From the NCBI GenBank assembly GCA_015493625.1, contig WGCT01000184.1, positions 1-6,357 on the forward strand: 6,357 nucleotides of DNA, written 5' to 3'. A model generated the notes under the pieces. The model searched no databases. It saw nothing but the letters and a program-made list of their open reading frames with translations, and was not told the origin of the DNA. Of this stretch, positions 1-6,357 are shown one piece after another. A program made the translations under genes and the position numbers. Every line of letters begins with the position of its first letter. Position 1 is the stretch's first letter. This DNA comes from Draconibacterium sp. GTDB lineage: Bacteria > Bacteroidota > Bacteroidia > Bacteroidales > Prolixibacteraceae.

Positions 1-663
1 AGATTGTACAATAAATATACGAAGCATTTTGTTGCCGTCGATTGTGTTATTTTTGGCTATCGTAACAACGAACTTTGTCTGCTATTATATCCTCGAGGAT
101 TTGAACCGGCACAAGGCAACTGGTCGTTAATGGGCGGTTTTGTTGATGTTGGCGAGTCGGCAGACAGTGCCGCAAAACGTGTATTGCAACAAACTACCGG
201 GTTAAAAGAGATATTTTTAAAACAAGTTGGTGCATTTTCCGAGCCCGGTCGCGACCCGGAGGCAAGGGTTATTAGTATTGCCTATTATGCACTTATCAGA
301 ATTGAAGACCAGAACGAACTCCTGATTCGGAAGCATGGCGCGCATTGGTGGCCAATTACTGCACTTCCAAAAATGATCTTCGACCACGACCAAATTACGG
401 AGCAGGCACTTGTCGAACTTCAGCGAAAGTCGCGCTATAGTATTGTGGGAAAAGAGTTGCTGCCCGAAAAATTTACTTTGTTACAGCTACGGAAACTGTA
501 CGAGGCAATTTTTCAAAAAGAGTTCGATCCGGGAAATTTCAGAAAGAAAATTTTATCGCTCGACACATTAGAAAAGCTAGATTTTAAAGACTATTCTGAA
601 TCGAAAAAGGGGGCATTCTATTATCGGTGTAAGGAAGAAAGTGATGAATATAAAGAGAGATAA
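1..663 (+). CDS. araR: Nudix-fold transcriptional regulator of the AraR/NrtR type, 5' partial
   Basis: This is probably the sugar-responsive DNA-binding regulator of the operon. Numbering from the TTG at position 4, residues about 8-130 form a Nudix-like domain with the landmarks FVAVDCVIF, WSLMGGFV and RDPEARVISIAYYAL. The Nudix box at residues 45-67 keeps the first Gly, a Glu, an Arg and the final Gly-Leu, but the REUxEE core reads RVLQQT, so all three metal-binding glutamates are gone and hydrolase activity is unlikely. Residues about 152-210 start with LLPEKFTL and look like a winged helix, with a probable recognition helix around DPGNFRKKIL and a wing near KKGAFYYR. Bacteroides thetaiotaomicron AraR has this architecture, controls ara genes and is released from DNA by L-arabinose. 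The gene is treated as truncated at the window edge: only three bases precede the TTG and the frame is open to base 1, so the ATG probably lies a few codons upstream. The effector and target are inferred from the adjacent ara genes. Confidence 0.85.
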   Translation, partial: RLYNKYTKHFVAVDCVIFGYRNNELCLLLYPRGFEPAQGNWSLMGGFVDVGESADSAAKRVLQQTTGLKEIFLKQVGAFSEPGRDPEARVISIAYYALIRIEDQNELLIRKHGAHWWPITALPKMIFDHDQITEQALVELQRKSRYSIVGKELLPEKFTLLQLRKLYEAIFQKEFDPGNFRKKILSLDTLEKLDFKDYSESKKGAFYYRCKEESDEYKER

Positions 664-706
664 TTAATAAAAGTACAATAGACATTTAATTAATAAAAAA
701 ATTGCA
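664..706 (+). promoter_or_regulatory. A+T-rich leader between regulator and araA with a 12-bp direct repeat
   Basis: The 43-nt gap is almost pure A/T. TAATTAATAAAA occurs at 661-672, overlapping the regulator's stop codon, and again at 687-698, with starts 26 bp apart. The palindrome TTAATTAA (686-693) lies in the second copy, and ATTGCAAT (701-708) runs into the araA start codon. There is no Shine-Dalgarno sequence, no hairpin that would act as a terminator and no good TAnnTTTG box. This region serves as the araA translation start and could hold a regulator site. An operator role is inference only, since repeats of this length arise easily in A/T-only sequence. Confidence 0.35.
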
Positions 707-2209
707 ATGAATACTAATTCTGAAATTTGGTTTGTTACCGGAAGCCAGCACTTGTATGGCAAGGAAACTTTGAAGCAAGTGGATGTCGATTCAACTAAAA
801 TAGTTAATGGGTTTAATTCCTCAGGTAAATTTCCGGTGAAGATTGTTTTTAAACCGGTTGTTAAAACTCCCGATGAAATTTTAAAAATATGCATCGAGGT
901 GAGTTCAGAAATAAAATGTATTGGTTTAATTACCTGGATGCATACTTTCTCGCCTGCAAAAATGTGGATTGCCGGGTTAAAAGCATTAACAAAGCCGTAC
1001 ATGCATTTGCACACGCAATTCAATGAAAATTTGCCATGGAGCGAAATTGATATGGATTATATGAACTTGCATCAGAGTGCACATGGAGGCCGCGAATATG
1101 GTTTTATTAATGCAAGAATGCGTAAAAACCCGAAAGTTGTTGTGGGTCACTGGCAGAATGAAGAGGTGCAAAACAAGGTTGCCATGTGGTGCCGGAGTGC
1201 AATTGGGTGGGCCGATTCGCAAGGACTTAAAGTAGCTCGTTTTGGAGATAATATGCGCGAGGTGGCTGTTACTGAGGGAGATAAAGTGGAAGCTCAAATT
1301 AAATTTGGCTGGCAAATTTCTGCTTTCGGAGTGGGCGATTTAGTTGCTTATGTTAACAAAGTTACTGATGCTGAGGTAGATGAACTTTATGAAGAGTACG
1401 AAGCAAGCTATATTGTGGCCGACAATTGTAAGCCGGGAGCCGAGTTTTATGAGAATGTTCGTGTGCAGGCACGCTATGAAATTGCGATAAAACGCTTTTT
1501 GGCCGAGGGAGGTTTTAAAGCATTTACAACAAATTTTGAAAACCTGACGGGGTTGTCGCAACTTCCTGGGTTGGCATCGCAACGACTGATGGCTGCCGGT
1601 TATGGTTTTGGCGCAGAGGGCGATTGGAAACAAGCAGCACTTTTGCGAATTATTAAAACCATATCGGCAGGAATGAAAGGCGGTAGCTCGTTTATGGAAG
1701 ATTATACTTACCATTTAACCCCGGGGAATGAAGCTGTCTTGGGAGCCCACATGTTGGAAATTTGTCCTTCAATTGCCTCCAAAAAACCACGACTCGAAGT
1801 TCACCCGTTGGGAATTGGAGGTAAAGATGCTCCCGCACGACTGGTTTTTGAGAGCGCAACCGGCAATGCAATGAATGTAACCATGATTGATTTGGGTAAC
1901 CGTTTCCGAATTATTGTTAATACACTCGATGTTATTGAACCACTTAATGAAATGCCGAAATTACCTGTTGCATCGGCATTTTGGAAAACACATCCAAATC
2001 TCGCCGATGGAGCAGCAGCATGGATTTATGCAGGCGGAACCCATCACTCGGCCTATACAATGGCATTAACTCCCGAATATATTGAGATGTTTGCAGAATA
2101 TGCCGATGTAGAGTTTGTTCTAATTGACCAGACAACAACTATTCAGGAGTTTAAAAAAGAGTTGCGTTGGAACGATATCTATTATATGCTGGCAAACGGA
2201 TTAAAATAA
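707..2209 (+). CDS. araA: L-arabinose isomerase
   Basis: Cytoplasmic, metal-dependent (usually Mn2+) enzyme that converts L-arabinose to L-ribulose, the first catabolic step. The 500-residue length equals that of E. coli AraA. Family signatures run in order: FVTGSQHLYG (9-18), HTFSPAKMWI (79-88), HLHTQFN (100-106), GHWQNEEVQ (147-155), ARFGDNMREVAVTEGDKVE (177-195), GFGAEGDW (300-307), MEDYTYH (330-336), GAHMLE (346-351) and AGGTHH (442-447). The residues matching the E. coli metal and catalytic set are Glu304, Glu331, His348 and one of His446/His447, so the active site appears intact. The ATG at 707 places FVTGSQHLYG about nine residues in, as in homologues, and no better start lies upstream. 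It is the first enzyme gene after the regulator, 43 nt downstream. Its 5' part is more A+T-rich than the rest. Confidence 0.97.
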   Translation: MNTNSEIWFVTGSQHLYGKETLKQVDVDSTKIVNGFNSSGKFPVKIVFKPVVKTPDEILKICIEVSSEIKCIGLITWMHTFSPAKMWIAGLKALTKPYMHLHTQFNENLPWSEIDMDYMNLHQSAHGGREYGFINARMRKNPKVVVGHWQNEEVQNKVAMWCRSAIGWADSQGLKVARFGDNMREVAVTEGDKVEAQIKFGWQISAFGVGDLVAYVNKVTDAEVDELYEEYEASYIVADNCKPGAEFYENVRVQARYEIAIKRFLAEGGFKAFTTNFENLTGLSQLPGLASQRLMAAGYGFGAEGDWKQAALLRIIKTISAGMKGGSSFMEDYTYHLTPGNEAVLGAHMLEICPSIASKKPRLEVHPLGIGGKDAPARLVFESATGNAMNVTMIDLGNRFRIIVNTLDVIEPLNEMPKLPVASAFWKTHPNLADGAAAWIYAGGTHHSAYTMALTPEYIEMFAEYADVEFVLIDQTTTIQEFKKELRWNDIYYMLANGLK

Positions 2210-2231
2210 AAATCAAAACTAAACTAAATTT
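2210..2231 (+). promoter_or_regulatory. Shine-Dalgarno-less start region of the symporter gene
   Basis: The 22 nt between the araA stop and the symporter ATG contain no G at all and are mostly A. No sequence complementary to the usual 16S 3' end is present. This matches the A-rich initiation regions of Bacteroidota, whose ribosomes commonly do not rely on a Shine-Dalgarno contact. The gap is too short for an independent promoter, so the symporter is presumably read from the same mRNA as araA. Confidence 0.5.
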
Positions 2232-3950
2232 ATGGGAACGCTAGACTGGATAGTAATCGCAATTTTCGGACTCCTGCTTATTGGTATTTTAGCTTGGGTG
2301 TTCCGACAGAAACAAAAAGACTCGGGCGACTATTTCTTGGCTGGTCGCGATGCAACCTGGATTGCAATAGGGGCATCTATATTTGCATCAAATATTGGTT
2401 CGGAACATTTAATCGGGTTGGCCGGAGCAGGTGCTTCGAGCGGAATGGCAATGGCACATTGGGAAATTCAAGGTTGGATGATTCTTATACTCGGTTGGGT
2501 TTTTGTACCGTTTTACTCGCGAAGCATGGTAACAACAATGCCCGAGTTTTTAGAACGGAGATACAACAAAGAGTCGCGGACAATTTTGTCAATTATCTCG
2601 CTAATTAGTTATGTCCTTACAAAAGTTGCCGTAACGGTTTATGCCGGTGGCCTGGTTTTTAAAGAGGTTTTTGGTATTGAAACGTTGTGGGGGGTCGACT
2701 TTTTTTGGATTTCGGCAATCGGGTTGGTTTTGTTAACTGCAATATATACCGTTATCGGGGGAATGAAATCTGTTCTCTATACATCGGTTTTACAAACACC
2801 AATTTTGCTGCTTGGCTCGCTGATAATTGTTGTTTTAGGATTAAAAGCGGTTGGCGGTTGGGACGAAATGATGCGTATTACAAGAGCAGTAAAAGTAAAC
2901 GCATATGGCGATTCGATGACCAATCTTATACGGAGTAATAACGACCCCAATTTCCCCTGGCTGGGTGTTTTAATAGGCTCGGCAGTAATTGGGTTTTGGT
3001 ATTGGTGTACCGACCAATACATTGTGCAACGTGTTTTGTCGGGGAAAGACGAAAAACAGGCACGGCGAGGAACAATTTTTGGCGCTTATTTAAAATTAAC
3101 TCCTGTTTTTTTATTTATGATTCCGGGAATGATTGCATTTGCAATGGCGCAAAAAGGTGTCGTAATTCATGGCGAAGTTTTTACTCTGTCGTCATCAGAT
3201 GCAGCTTTCCCTACTTTAGTATCTAAACTTTTACCTGCCGGAATAAAAGGACTGGTGGTGTCGGGAATCCTTGCTGCTTTAATGAGCTCGCTTGCATCGT
3301 TGTTTAACTCCTCATCGATGTTGTTTACTATCGATTTTTATAAAAAATACAGGCCAAATGCAAGTGAGAAAAAACTGTTACATGTTGGCCGGATGGCAAC
3401 TGTTGTTGTCGTTATTCTGGGTATTCTTTGGATTCCTGTAATGCGAAGTATTGGCGATGTGCTCTATACCTATTTGCAAGACGTTCAGTCTGTTTTAGCC
3501 CCCGGAATTGCAGCTGCTTTCCTTTTGGGAATTGTCTCAACAAAGCCAACTCCAAAAGGTGGAATGTGGGGAATGATTGCCGGATTTATTGTTGGAATTG
3601 TTCGGCTGGGGGCAAAAGTAATGTACACCTCTTTGGCTAACGCCGATGGCTATTTTGATGTGAAAAAATGGGCAGCCGAAACCGATGTGCACAACTGGTT
3701 TTACCGCCTTTTTTACGATGTAAACTGGTTATTCTTTAGTGGAGGCATGTTGGTGTTTAGTATCTTTGTTATTATGATTGTGAGTAGATTTACAAAAGCA
3801 GCACCCGATAGTCAAATTAAAGGACTTACTTTTTCTTCGGCAACTGCAGAACAAAAGGCAATTACACGGGCAAGTTGGAATGGTTGGGATATTTTTAATA
3901 CAGCAATTATTCTCACATTTACAGTTGCTTTCTATATCTATTTCTGGTAA
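2232..3950 (+). CDS. Sodium/solute symporter of the SSS family, SGLT-like, probable L-arabinose importer
   Basis: Inner-membrane protein of 572 residues, expected to couple Na+ entry to sugar uptake (SSS family, TC 2.A.21, LeuT fold, typically 14 helices). The first helix covers about residues 5-24, followed by the family landmarks DYFLAGR (33-39) and SNIGSEHLIGLAGAGASSG (53-71). MPEFLERRYNKESRTILS (103-120), GFWYWCTDQYIVQR (254-267), SSLASLFNSSSMLFTID (352-368) and NASEKKLLHVGR (376-387) come next, and a last helix ends at the C-terminus. By eye-alignment the sugar-site residues of vSGLT and human SGLT1 match His59, Glu78, Lys288 and Gln416, and Ser352/Ser353 match the Na2-site serines. A polar insert at about 466-496 lies between late helices. 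The start is well placed, as the first helix follows directly. It sits between araA and araD, so L-arabinose is the likely substrate, but specificity is inferred from context and galactose or glucose transport cannot be excluded from sequence alone. Confidence 0.92.
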   Translation: MGTLDWIVIAIFGLLLIGILAWVFRQKQKDSGDYFLAGRDATWIAIGASIFASNIGSEHLIGLAGAGASSGMAMAHWEIQGWMILILGWVFVPFYSRSMVTTMPEFLERRYNKESRTILSIISLISYVLTKVAVTVYAGGLVFKEVFGIETLWGVDFFWISAIGLVLLTAIYTVIGGMKSVLYTSVLQTPILLLGSLIIVVLGLKAVGGWDEMMRITRAVKVNAYGDSMTNLIRSNNDPNFPWLGVLIGSAVIGFWYWCTDQYIVQRVLSGKDEKQARRGTIFGAYLKLTPVFLFMIPGMIAFAMAQKGVVIHGEVFTLSSSDAAFPTLVSKLLPAGIKGLVVSGILAALMSSLASLFNSSSMLFTIDFYKKYRPNASEKKLLHVGRMATVVVVILGILWIPVMRSIGDVLYTYLQDVQSVLAPGIAAAFLLGIVSTKPTPKGGMWGMIAGFIVGIVRLGAKVMYTSLANADGYFDVKKWAAETDVHNWFYRLFYDVNWLFFSGGMLVFSIFVIMIVSRFTKAAPDSQIKGLTFSSATAEQKAITRASWNGWDIFNTAIILTFTVAFYIYFW

Positions 3951-3961
3951 AACAATAAAAA
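3951..3961 (+). promoter_or_regulatory. A-rich 11-nt junction between symporter and araD
   Basis: The spacer is nine A, one C and one T, and gives no Shine-Dalgarno match. It is too short for a promoter, so araD translation depends on the upstream transcript and may be helped by ribosomes finishing the symporter. Confidence 0.45.
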
Positions 3962-4645
3962 ATGTTAGAAGAATTAAAAGAAAAAGTATTGCAGGCAAAT
4001 CTCGATTTGGTAAAACTCGGGTTGGTTGTATTTACGTGGGGAAATGCAAGTGCAATCGACCATAAAAACAAGTTAATTGTTATAAAACCGAGTGGTGTTG
4101 CTTACAATAAAATGCAATCTGGCGATATGGTTGTGGTCGATTTTACCGGAAAGGTTATCGACGGAAAATTAAATCCTTCGAGCGACACACTCACGCATAT
4201 TCAACTATATAAAGCGTTCCCGCAAATTGGAGGAATTGTTCATACACATTCCAGTTGGGCAACCTCCTGGGCTCAGGCAGGAAAAAGTATTCCACCACTA
4301 GGAACAACCCATGCCGACTATTTTTACGGCTCAATTCCATGTACGCGAAAACTAAACGAGAATGAGCTGCACTCGTCGTACGAAAAAGAAACGGGGAACG
4401 TAATTGTTGAAACATTCTACCAAAAAGACCCACTTGCTGTGCCTGGGGTACTTGTAAACAATCACGGTCCGTTTGCATGGGGCAGTAATGCTGCCGAAGC
4501 CGTTCATAATGCCAAAGTGTTGGAGGAAGTTGCGAAAATGGCTTACCACACATTACAGTTAAACCCGCAAGCAACAATCGATAAATTCTTGCTCGACAAA
4601 CATTATAGAAGGAAGCATGGGAAAGATGCATATTACGGACAATAA
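3962..4645 (+). CDS. araD: L-ribulose-5-phosphate 4-epimerase
   Basis: Cytoplasmic, Zn2+-dependent enzyme of the class II aldolase/AraD fold that converts L-ribulose 5-phosphate to D-xylulose 5-phosphate by retro-aldol and aldol chemistry, delivering carbon to the pentose phosphate pathway. It has 227 residues against 231 in E. coli AraD. Visible motifs are TWGNASAID (25-33), IKPSGVAY (41-48), NPSSDTLTH (71-79), [15 protein letters not shown] (91-105), [10 protein letters not shown] (114-123), NNHGPFAWG (166-174) and the C-terminal DAYYGQ (222-227). The Zn ligands correspond to His94, His96 and His168. Asp75 matches the conserved E. coli Asp76, and the catalytic Asp120 and Tyr229 of E. coli correspond to Asp119 and Tyr225, so the active site looks complete. 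The paralogues UlaF and SgbE act on the same phosphate in other pathways, but the flanking araA and araB make AraD the right call. Confidence 0.96.
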   Translation: MLEELKEKVLQANLDLVKLGLVVFTWGNASAIDHKNKLIVIKPSGVAYNKMQSGDMVVVDFTGKVIDGKLNPSSDTLTHIQLYKAFPQIGGIVHTHSSWATSWAQAGKSIPPLGTTHADYFYGSIPCTRKLNENELHSSYEKETGNVIVETFYQKDPLAVPGVLVNNHGPFAWGSNAAEAVHNAKVLEEVAKMAYHTLQLNPQATIDKFLLDKHYRRKHGKDAYYGQ

Positions 4646-4656
4646 AAAAAATTATA
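4646..4656 (+). promoter_or_regulatory. A-rich 11-nt junction between araD and araB
   Basis: This spacer is made only of A and T, with a run of A followed by ATTATA directly before the ATG. There is no Shine-Dalgarno sequence and no room for a promoter. It repeats the pattern of the symporter-araD junction and supports one polycistronic mRNA translated in the Bacteroidota manner. Confidence 0.45.
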
Positions 4657-6324
4657 ATGAATAAAAAGTATACCATTGGAATTGATTATGGAACCGATTC
4701 GGTCAGGTCGTTAATTGTTAATGTTGAAACCGGAGAAGAGATGGCTGAAGCTGTTTACGAATATCCGCAATGGAAAGAGGGAAAATTCTGCGATGCAACA
4801 AACAACCGGTTTCGCCAGCACCCAAAAGATTATATCGATGGGTTGGAAATTGTAGTTACTAAAGCATTAAAACAGGTGCCGGATGAGGTTGCCGGAAATG
4901 TTGTGGGTATTTCGGTTGATACAACAGGTTCAACAATTGTTGCCGTCGACGAAAAAGGTACTCCACTTTCGTTAACTCCGGGGTTCGAGGAAAATCCAAA
5001 TGCAATGTTTGTACTTTGGAAAGATCATACGGCAGAAAAAGAGGCCGAAGAAATTAACCAGCTTTCGCGAAAGTGGGATATCGATTTCACTAAATTTGAA
5101 GGCGGAATCTATTCTTCGGAATGGTTTTGGGCTAAACTTTTACATGTTATTCGCGAAGATGCCGGCGTTTATAGAGCGGCCTACTCGTGGGTTGAACATT
5201 GCGATTGGATTCCGGCAGTTTTAACCGGAAATACAAATCCGAAAACATTGAAACGAAGTCGTTGTGCAGCAGGGCATAAAGCAATGTGGCACGAAGCATT
5301 TGGCGGACTTCCATCGGAAGAGTTTCTTTCCGAACTCGACCCGCTATTGTCGGGATTAAAAGACCGTTTATATAAAGAGACTTTTACCTGCGATATCTCT
5401 GCCGGAAAATTATCGAAAGAGTGGGCTGAAAAATTAGGACTTTCAACAAATGTTGTTGTTGGTGTTGGTGCTTTCGATGCGCATTTGGGGGCTGTGGGAG
5501 CCGAAATTGAACCCTACTACGTTTCGAAAGTGATGGGAACATCGACCTGCGATATGTTAATTGCTCCCATGGATGAAGTTGGAGATAAACTGGTAAATGG
5601 AATTTGCGGACAGGTCGACGGTTCAATTGTTCCGGGAATGTTGGGGCTCGAAGCCGGACAGTCGGCCTTTGGCGATATTTACGCATGGTTTAAAAAAGTG
5701 GTTGAGTGGCCACTGAAAAATATTCTTTCTAAATCGGAGCTAATTGATGAGGAAACCAAACAAAAATTAATTGCCGAAACATCGGATAAAATTATAGCAG
5801 GGTTGAGCGATGCAGCAGCAAAGATACCAATTGCCGAAAGTGGAATTGTTGCGCTCGACTGGATGAATGGCCGTCGTACGCCCGATGCAAATTTCTCGTT
5901 AAAAGGTGCAATTACCGGATTAAATTTAGGCTCCGATGCACCCCGTATTTTCCGCGCGTTGGTTGAAGCTACAGCATTTGGATCGAAAGCAATTAACGAC
6001 CGGTTTATTTCGGAAGGTGTTCGTATAGACGGAATAATTGCGTTGGGAGGCGTGGCTAAAAAATCGCCGTTTGTAATGCAGATTATTACCGATATTTTAG
6101 ATATGCCCATTAAGGTTGCACGTTCAGAACAGGCGTGTGCTCTGGGCTCGGCAATGTCGGCGGCAGTAGCAGCCGGAGTCTATCCAACGTTGGCAAAAGC
6201 ACAACAACATATGGGTGGCGGTATCGAAACCGAGTATTATCCGATTGCCGAGAATGTTGAAAAATATAAAACCTTGTACGAAAAATATAAAAAACTCGGT
6301 AATTTTATTGAGTTCGATTATTAA
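4657..6324 (+). CDS. araB: L-ribulokinase (FGGY carbohydrate kinase)
   Basis: Cytoplasmic kinase that transfers phosphate from ATP to L-ribulose, giving L-ribulose 5-phosphate, the substrate of AraD. It has 555 residues against 566 in E. coli AraB. The N-terminal FGGY domain opens with the phosphate-binding GIDYGTDSVRS (8-18), followed by RQHPKDYIDGLE (53-64) and the substrate-side WKDHTA (121-126). GVGAFDAHLGAVG (269-281) supplies the probable catalytic base Asp274. The C-terminal domain has MGTSTCDML (293-301), GLEAGQSAFGDIYAW (330-344), LDWMNGRRTPD (400-410), the nucleotide-binding ALGGVAKKSP (462-471) and ACALGSAMSAAVAAGVYP (493-510). The AraB-type N-terminus and the operon distinguish it from xylulokinase or glycerol kinase relatives. 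The ATG at 4657 leaves seven residues before GIDYG, typical of the family. It is the last complete gene and has no truncation or missing key residue. Confidence 0.96.
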   Translation: MNKKYTIGIDYGTDSVRSLIVNVETGEEMAEAVYEYPQWKEGKFCDATNNRFRQHPKDYIDGLEIVVTKALKQVPDEVAGNVVGISVDTTGSTIVAVDEKGTPLSLTPGFEENPNAMFVLWKDHTAEKEAEEINQLSRKWDIDFTKFEGGIYSSEWFWAKLLHVIREDAGVYRAAYSWVEHCDWIPAVLTGNTNPKTLKRSRCAAGHKAMWHEAFGGLPSEEFLSELDPLLSGLKDRLYKETFTCDISAGKLSKEWAEKLGLSTNVVVGVGAFDAHLGAVGAEIEPYYVSKVMGTSTCDMLIAPMDEVGDKLVNGICGQVDGSIVPGMLGLEAGQSAFGDIYAWFKKVVEWPLKNILSKSELIDEETKQKLIAETSDKIIAGLSDAAAKIPIAESGIVALDWMNGRRTPDANFSLKGAITGLNLGSDAPRIFRALVEATAFGSKAINDRFISEGVRIDGIIALGGVAKKSPFVMQIITDILDMPIKVARSEQACALGSAMSAAVAAGVYPTLAKAQQHMGGGIETEYYPIAENVEKYKTLYEKYKKLGNFIEFDY

Positions 6325-6357
6325 TATACTCAAACCAAATAGCCTTTCGGGTTTCAT
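6325..6357 (+). other. Downstream tail of araB, cut by the window edge
   Basis: Only 33 nt follow the araB stop. They contain a 5-bp inverted repeat, AAACC at 6332-6336 and GGTTT at 6350-6354, around a 13-nt loop. It is too weak and lacks a following T-run, so I do not call a terminator. A real one could lie just beyond the window. No gene start on the + strand is visible here. Confidence 0.3.

Larger units (their letters stand above)
1..6324 (+). other. L-arabinose utilization operon: regulator, araA, Na+/sugar symporter, araD, araB
   Basis: Five co-directional genes lie head to tail with gaps of 43, 22, 11 and 11 nt. None of the three gaps after araA has room for a promoter plus terminator, so araA, the symporter, araD and araB are almost certainly one transcription unit. 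The regulator may belong to the same unit, because the 43-nt gap after it shows neither a G+C-rich hairpin nor a clear Bacteroidota -7 box (TAnnTTTG). Together the genes cover uptake of L-arabinose and its full conversion to D-xylulose 5-phosphate. The cotranscription is inferred from spacing. The pathway is established knowledge for these families. Neither the upstream promoter nor the next downstream gene is in the window. Confidence 0.85.

Noticed and set aside
4..6. TTG at position 4 as the start codon of the regulator
   Set aside because: Only three bases precede it, the frame is open to base 1, and related regulators carry a somewhat longer N-terminus. A truncated gene with its ATG upstream is more likely.
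664..1315. Minus-strand open frames across the first part of araA (664-1023 and 986-1315)
   Set aside because: Both are antisense to conserved AraA motifs, their translations have no domain character, and neither has a plausible role in the operon.
2225..2232. TAAATTTA before the symporter start as a Bacteroidota -7 promoter box
   Set aside because: It lacks the final G of TAnnTTTG and overlaps the start codon, leaving no 5' leader.
2294..2938. Short plus-strand open frames within the symporter gene (2294-2608, 2687-2938)
   Set aside because: They are out-of-frame readings of a long, conserved membrane-protein gene and encode no recognisable product.
4191..4676. 161-codon open frame on the minus strand across araD
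   Set aside because: It lies antisense to a well-conserved enzyme gene, shows no recognisable domain, and opens with a hydrophobic run translated from the A-rich junction. It is a shadow of araD.
5679..6110. 143-codon open frame on the minus strand inside araB
   Set aside because: It is antisense to the conserved C-terminal kinase domain and has no family motif or separate start signal.
6332..6354. AAACC/GGTTT inverted repeat as an intrinsic terminator
   Set aside because: The stem is only 5 bp around a 13-nt loop and no T-run follows before the window ends.
6124..6357. Minus-strand open frame beginning at the window end and running into araB
   Set aside because: It overlaps about 200 nt of conserved araB coding sequence and has no recognisable motif. 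A convergent gene would not normally extend this far into araB.

Overview
The window holds a compact, single-strand L-arabinose catabolic operon. In order it carries a Nudix-fold transcriptional regulator of the AraR type (5' end cut by the window edge), L-arabinose isomerase (araA), an SGLT-like sodium/sugar symporter, L-ribulose-5-phosphate 4-epimerase (araD) and L-ribulokinase (araB). All five genes read on the + strand, and the four complete ones are close to the usual lengths of their families.

The organism is most likely a member of the Bacteroidota. Three things point there: a Nudix-type AraR beside ara genes (the arrangement known from Bacteroides), an SGLT-like symporter as the operon's sugar transporter, and A-rich gene starts with no Shine-Dalgarno sequence. 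A free-living, possibly marine or sediment lineage would fit the A+T-rich composition, but this is a guess and nothing in the sequence fixes the genus.

Layout. 1-663 is the regulator. 664-706 is a 43-nt, nearly G/C-free gap with a 12-bp direct repeat. 707-2209 is araA. After 22 nt comes the symporter at 2232-3950. After 11 nt comes araD at 3962-4645. After another 11 nt comes araB at 4657-6324. 6325-6357 is a short tail with at most a weak inverted repeat. No stretch over 300 bases lacks a gene.

How the genes work together. The symporter is expected to bring L-arabinose in with Na+. AraA isomerises it to L-ribulose, AraB phosphorylates that to L-ribulose 5-phosphate, and AraD epimerises the product to D-xylulose 5-phosphate, which enters the pentose phosphate pathway. 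The regulator has lost the catalytic glutamates of the Nudix box and ends in a winged-helix-like segment, so it probably senses the sugar and controls this operon. I saw no RNA gene, mobile element, CRISPR array or undescribed system. The most interesting points are the repurposed Nudix fold and a predicted sugar site in the symporter that resembles animal SGLT1.
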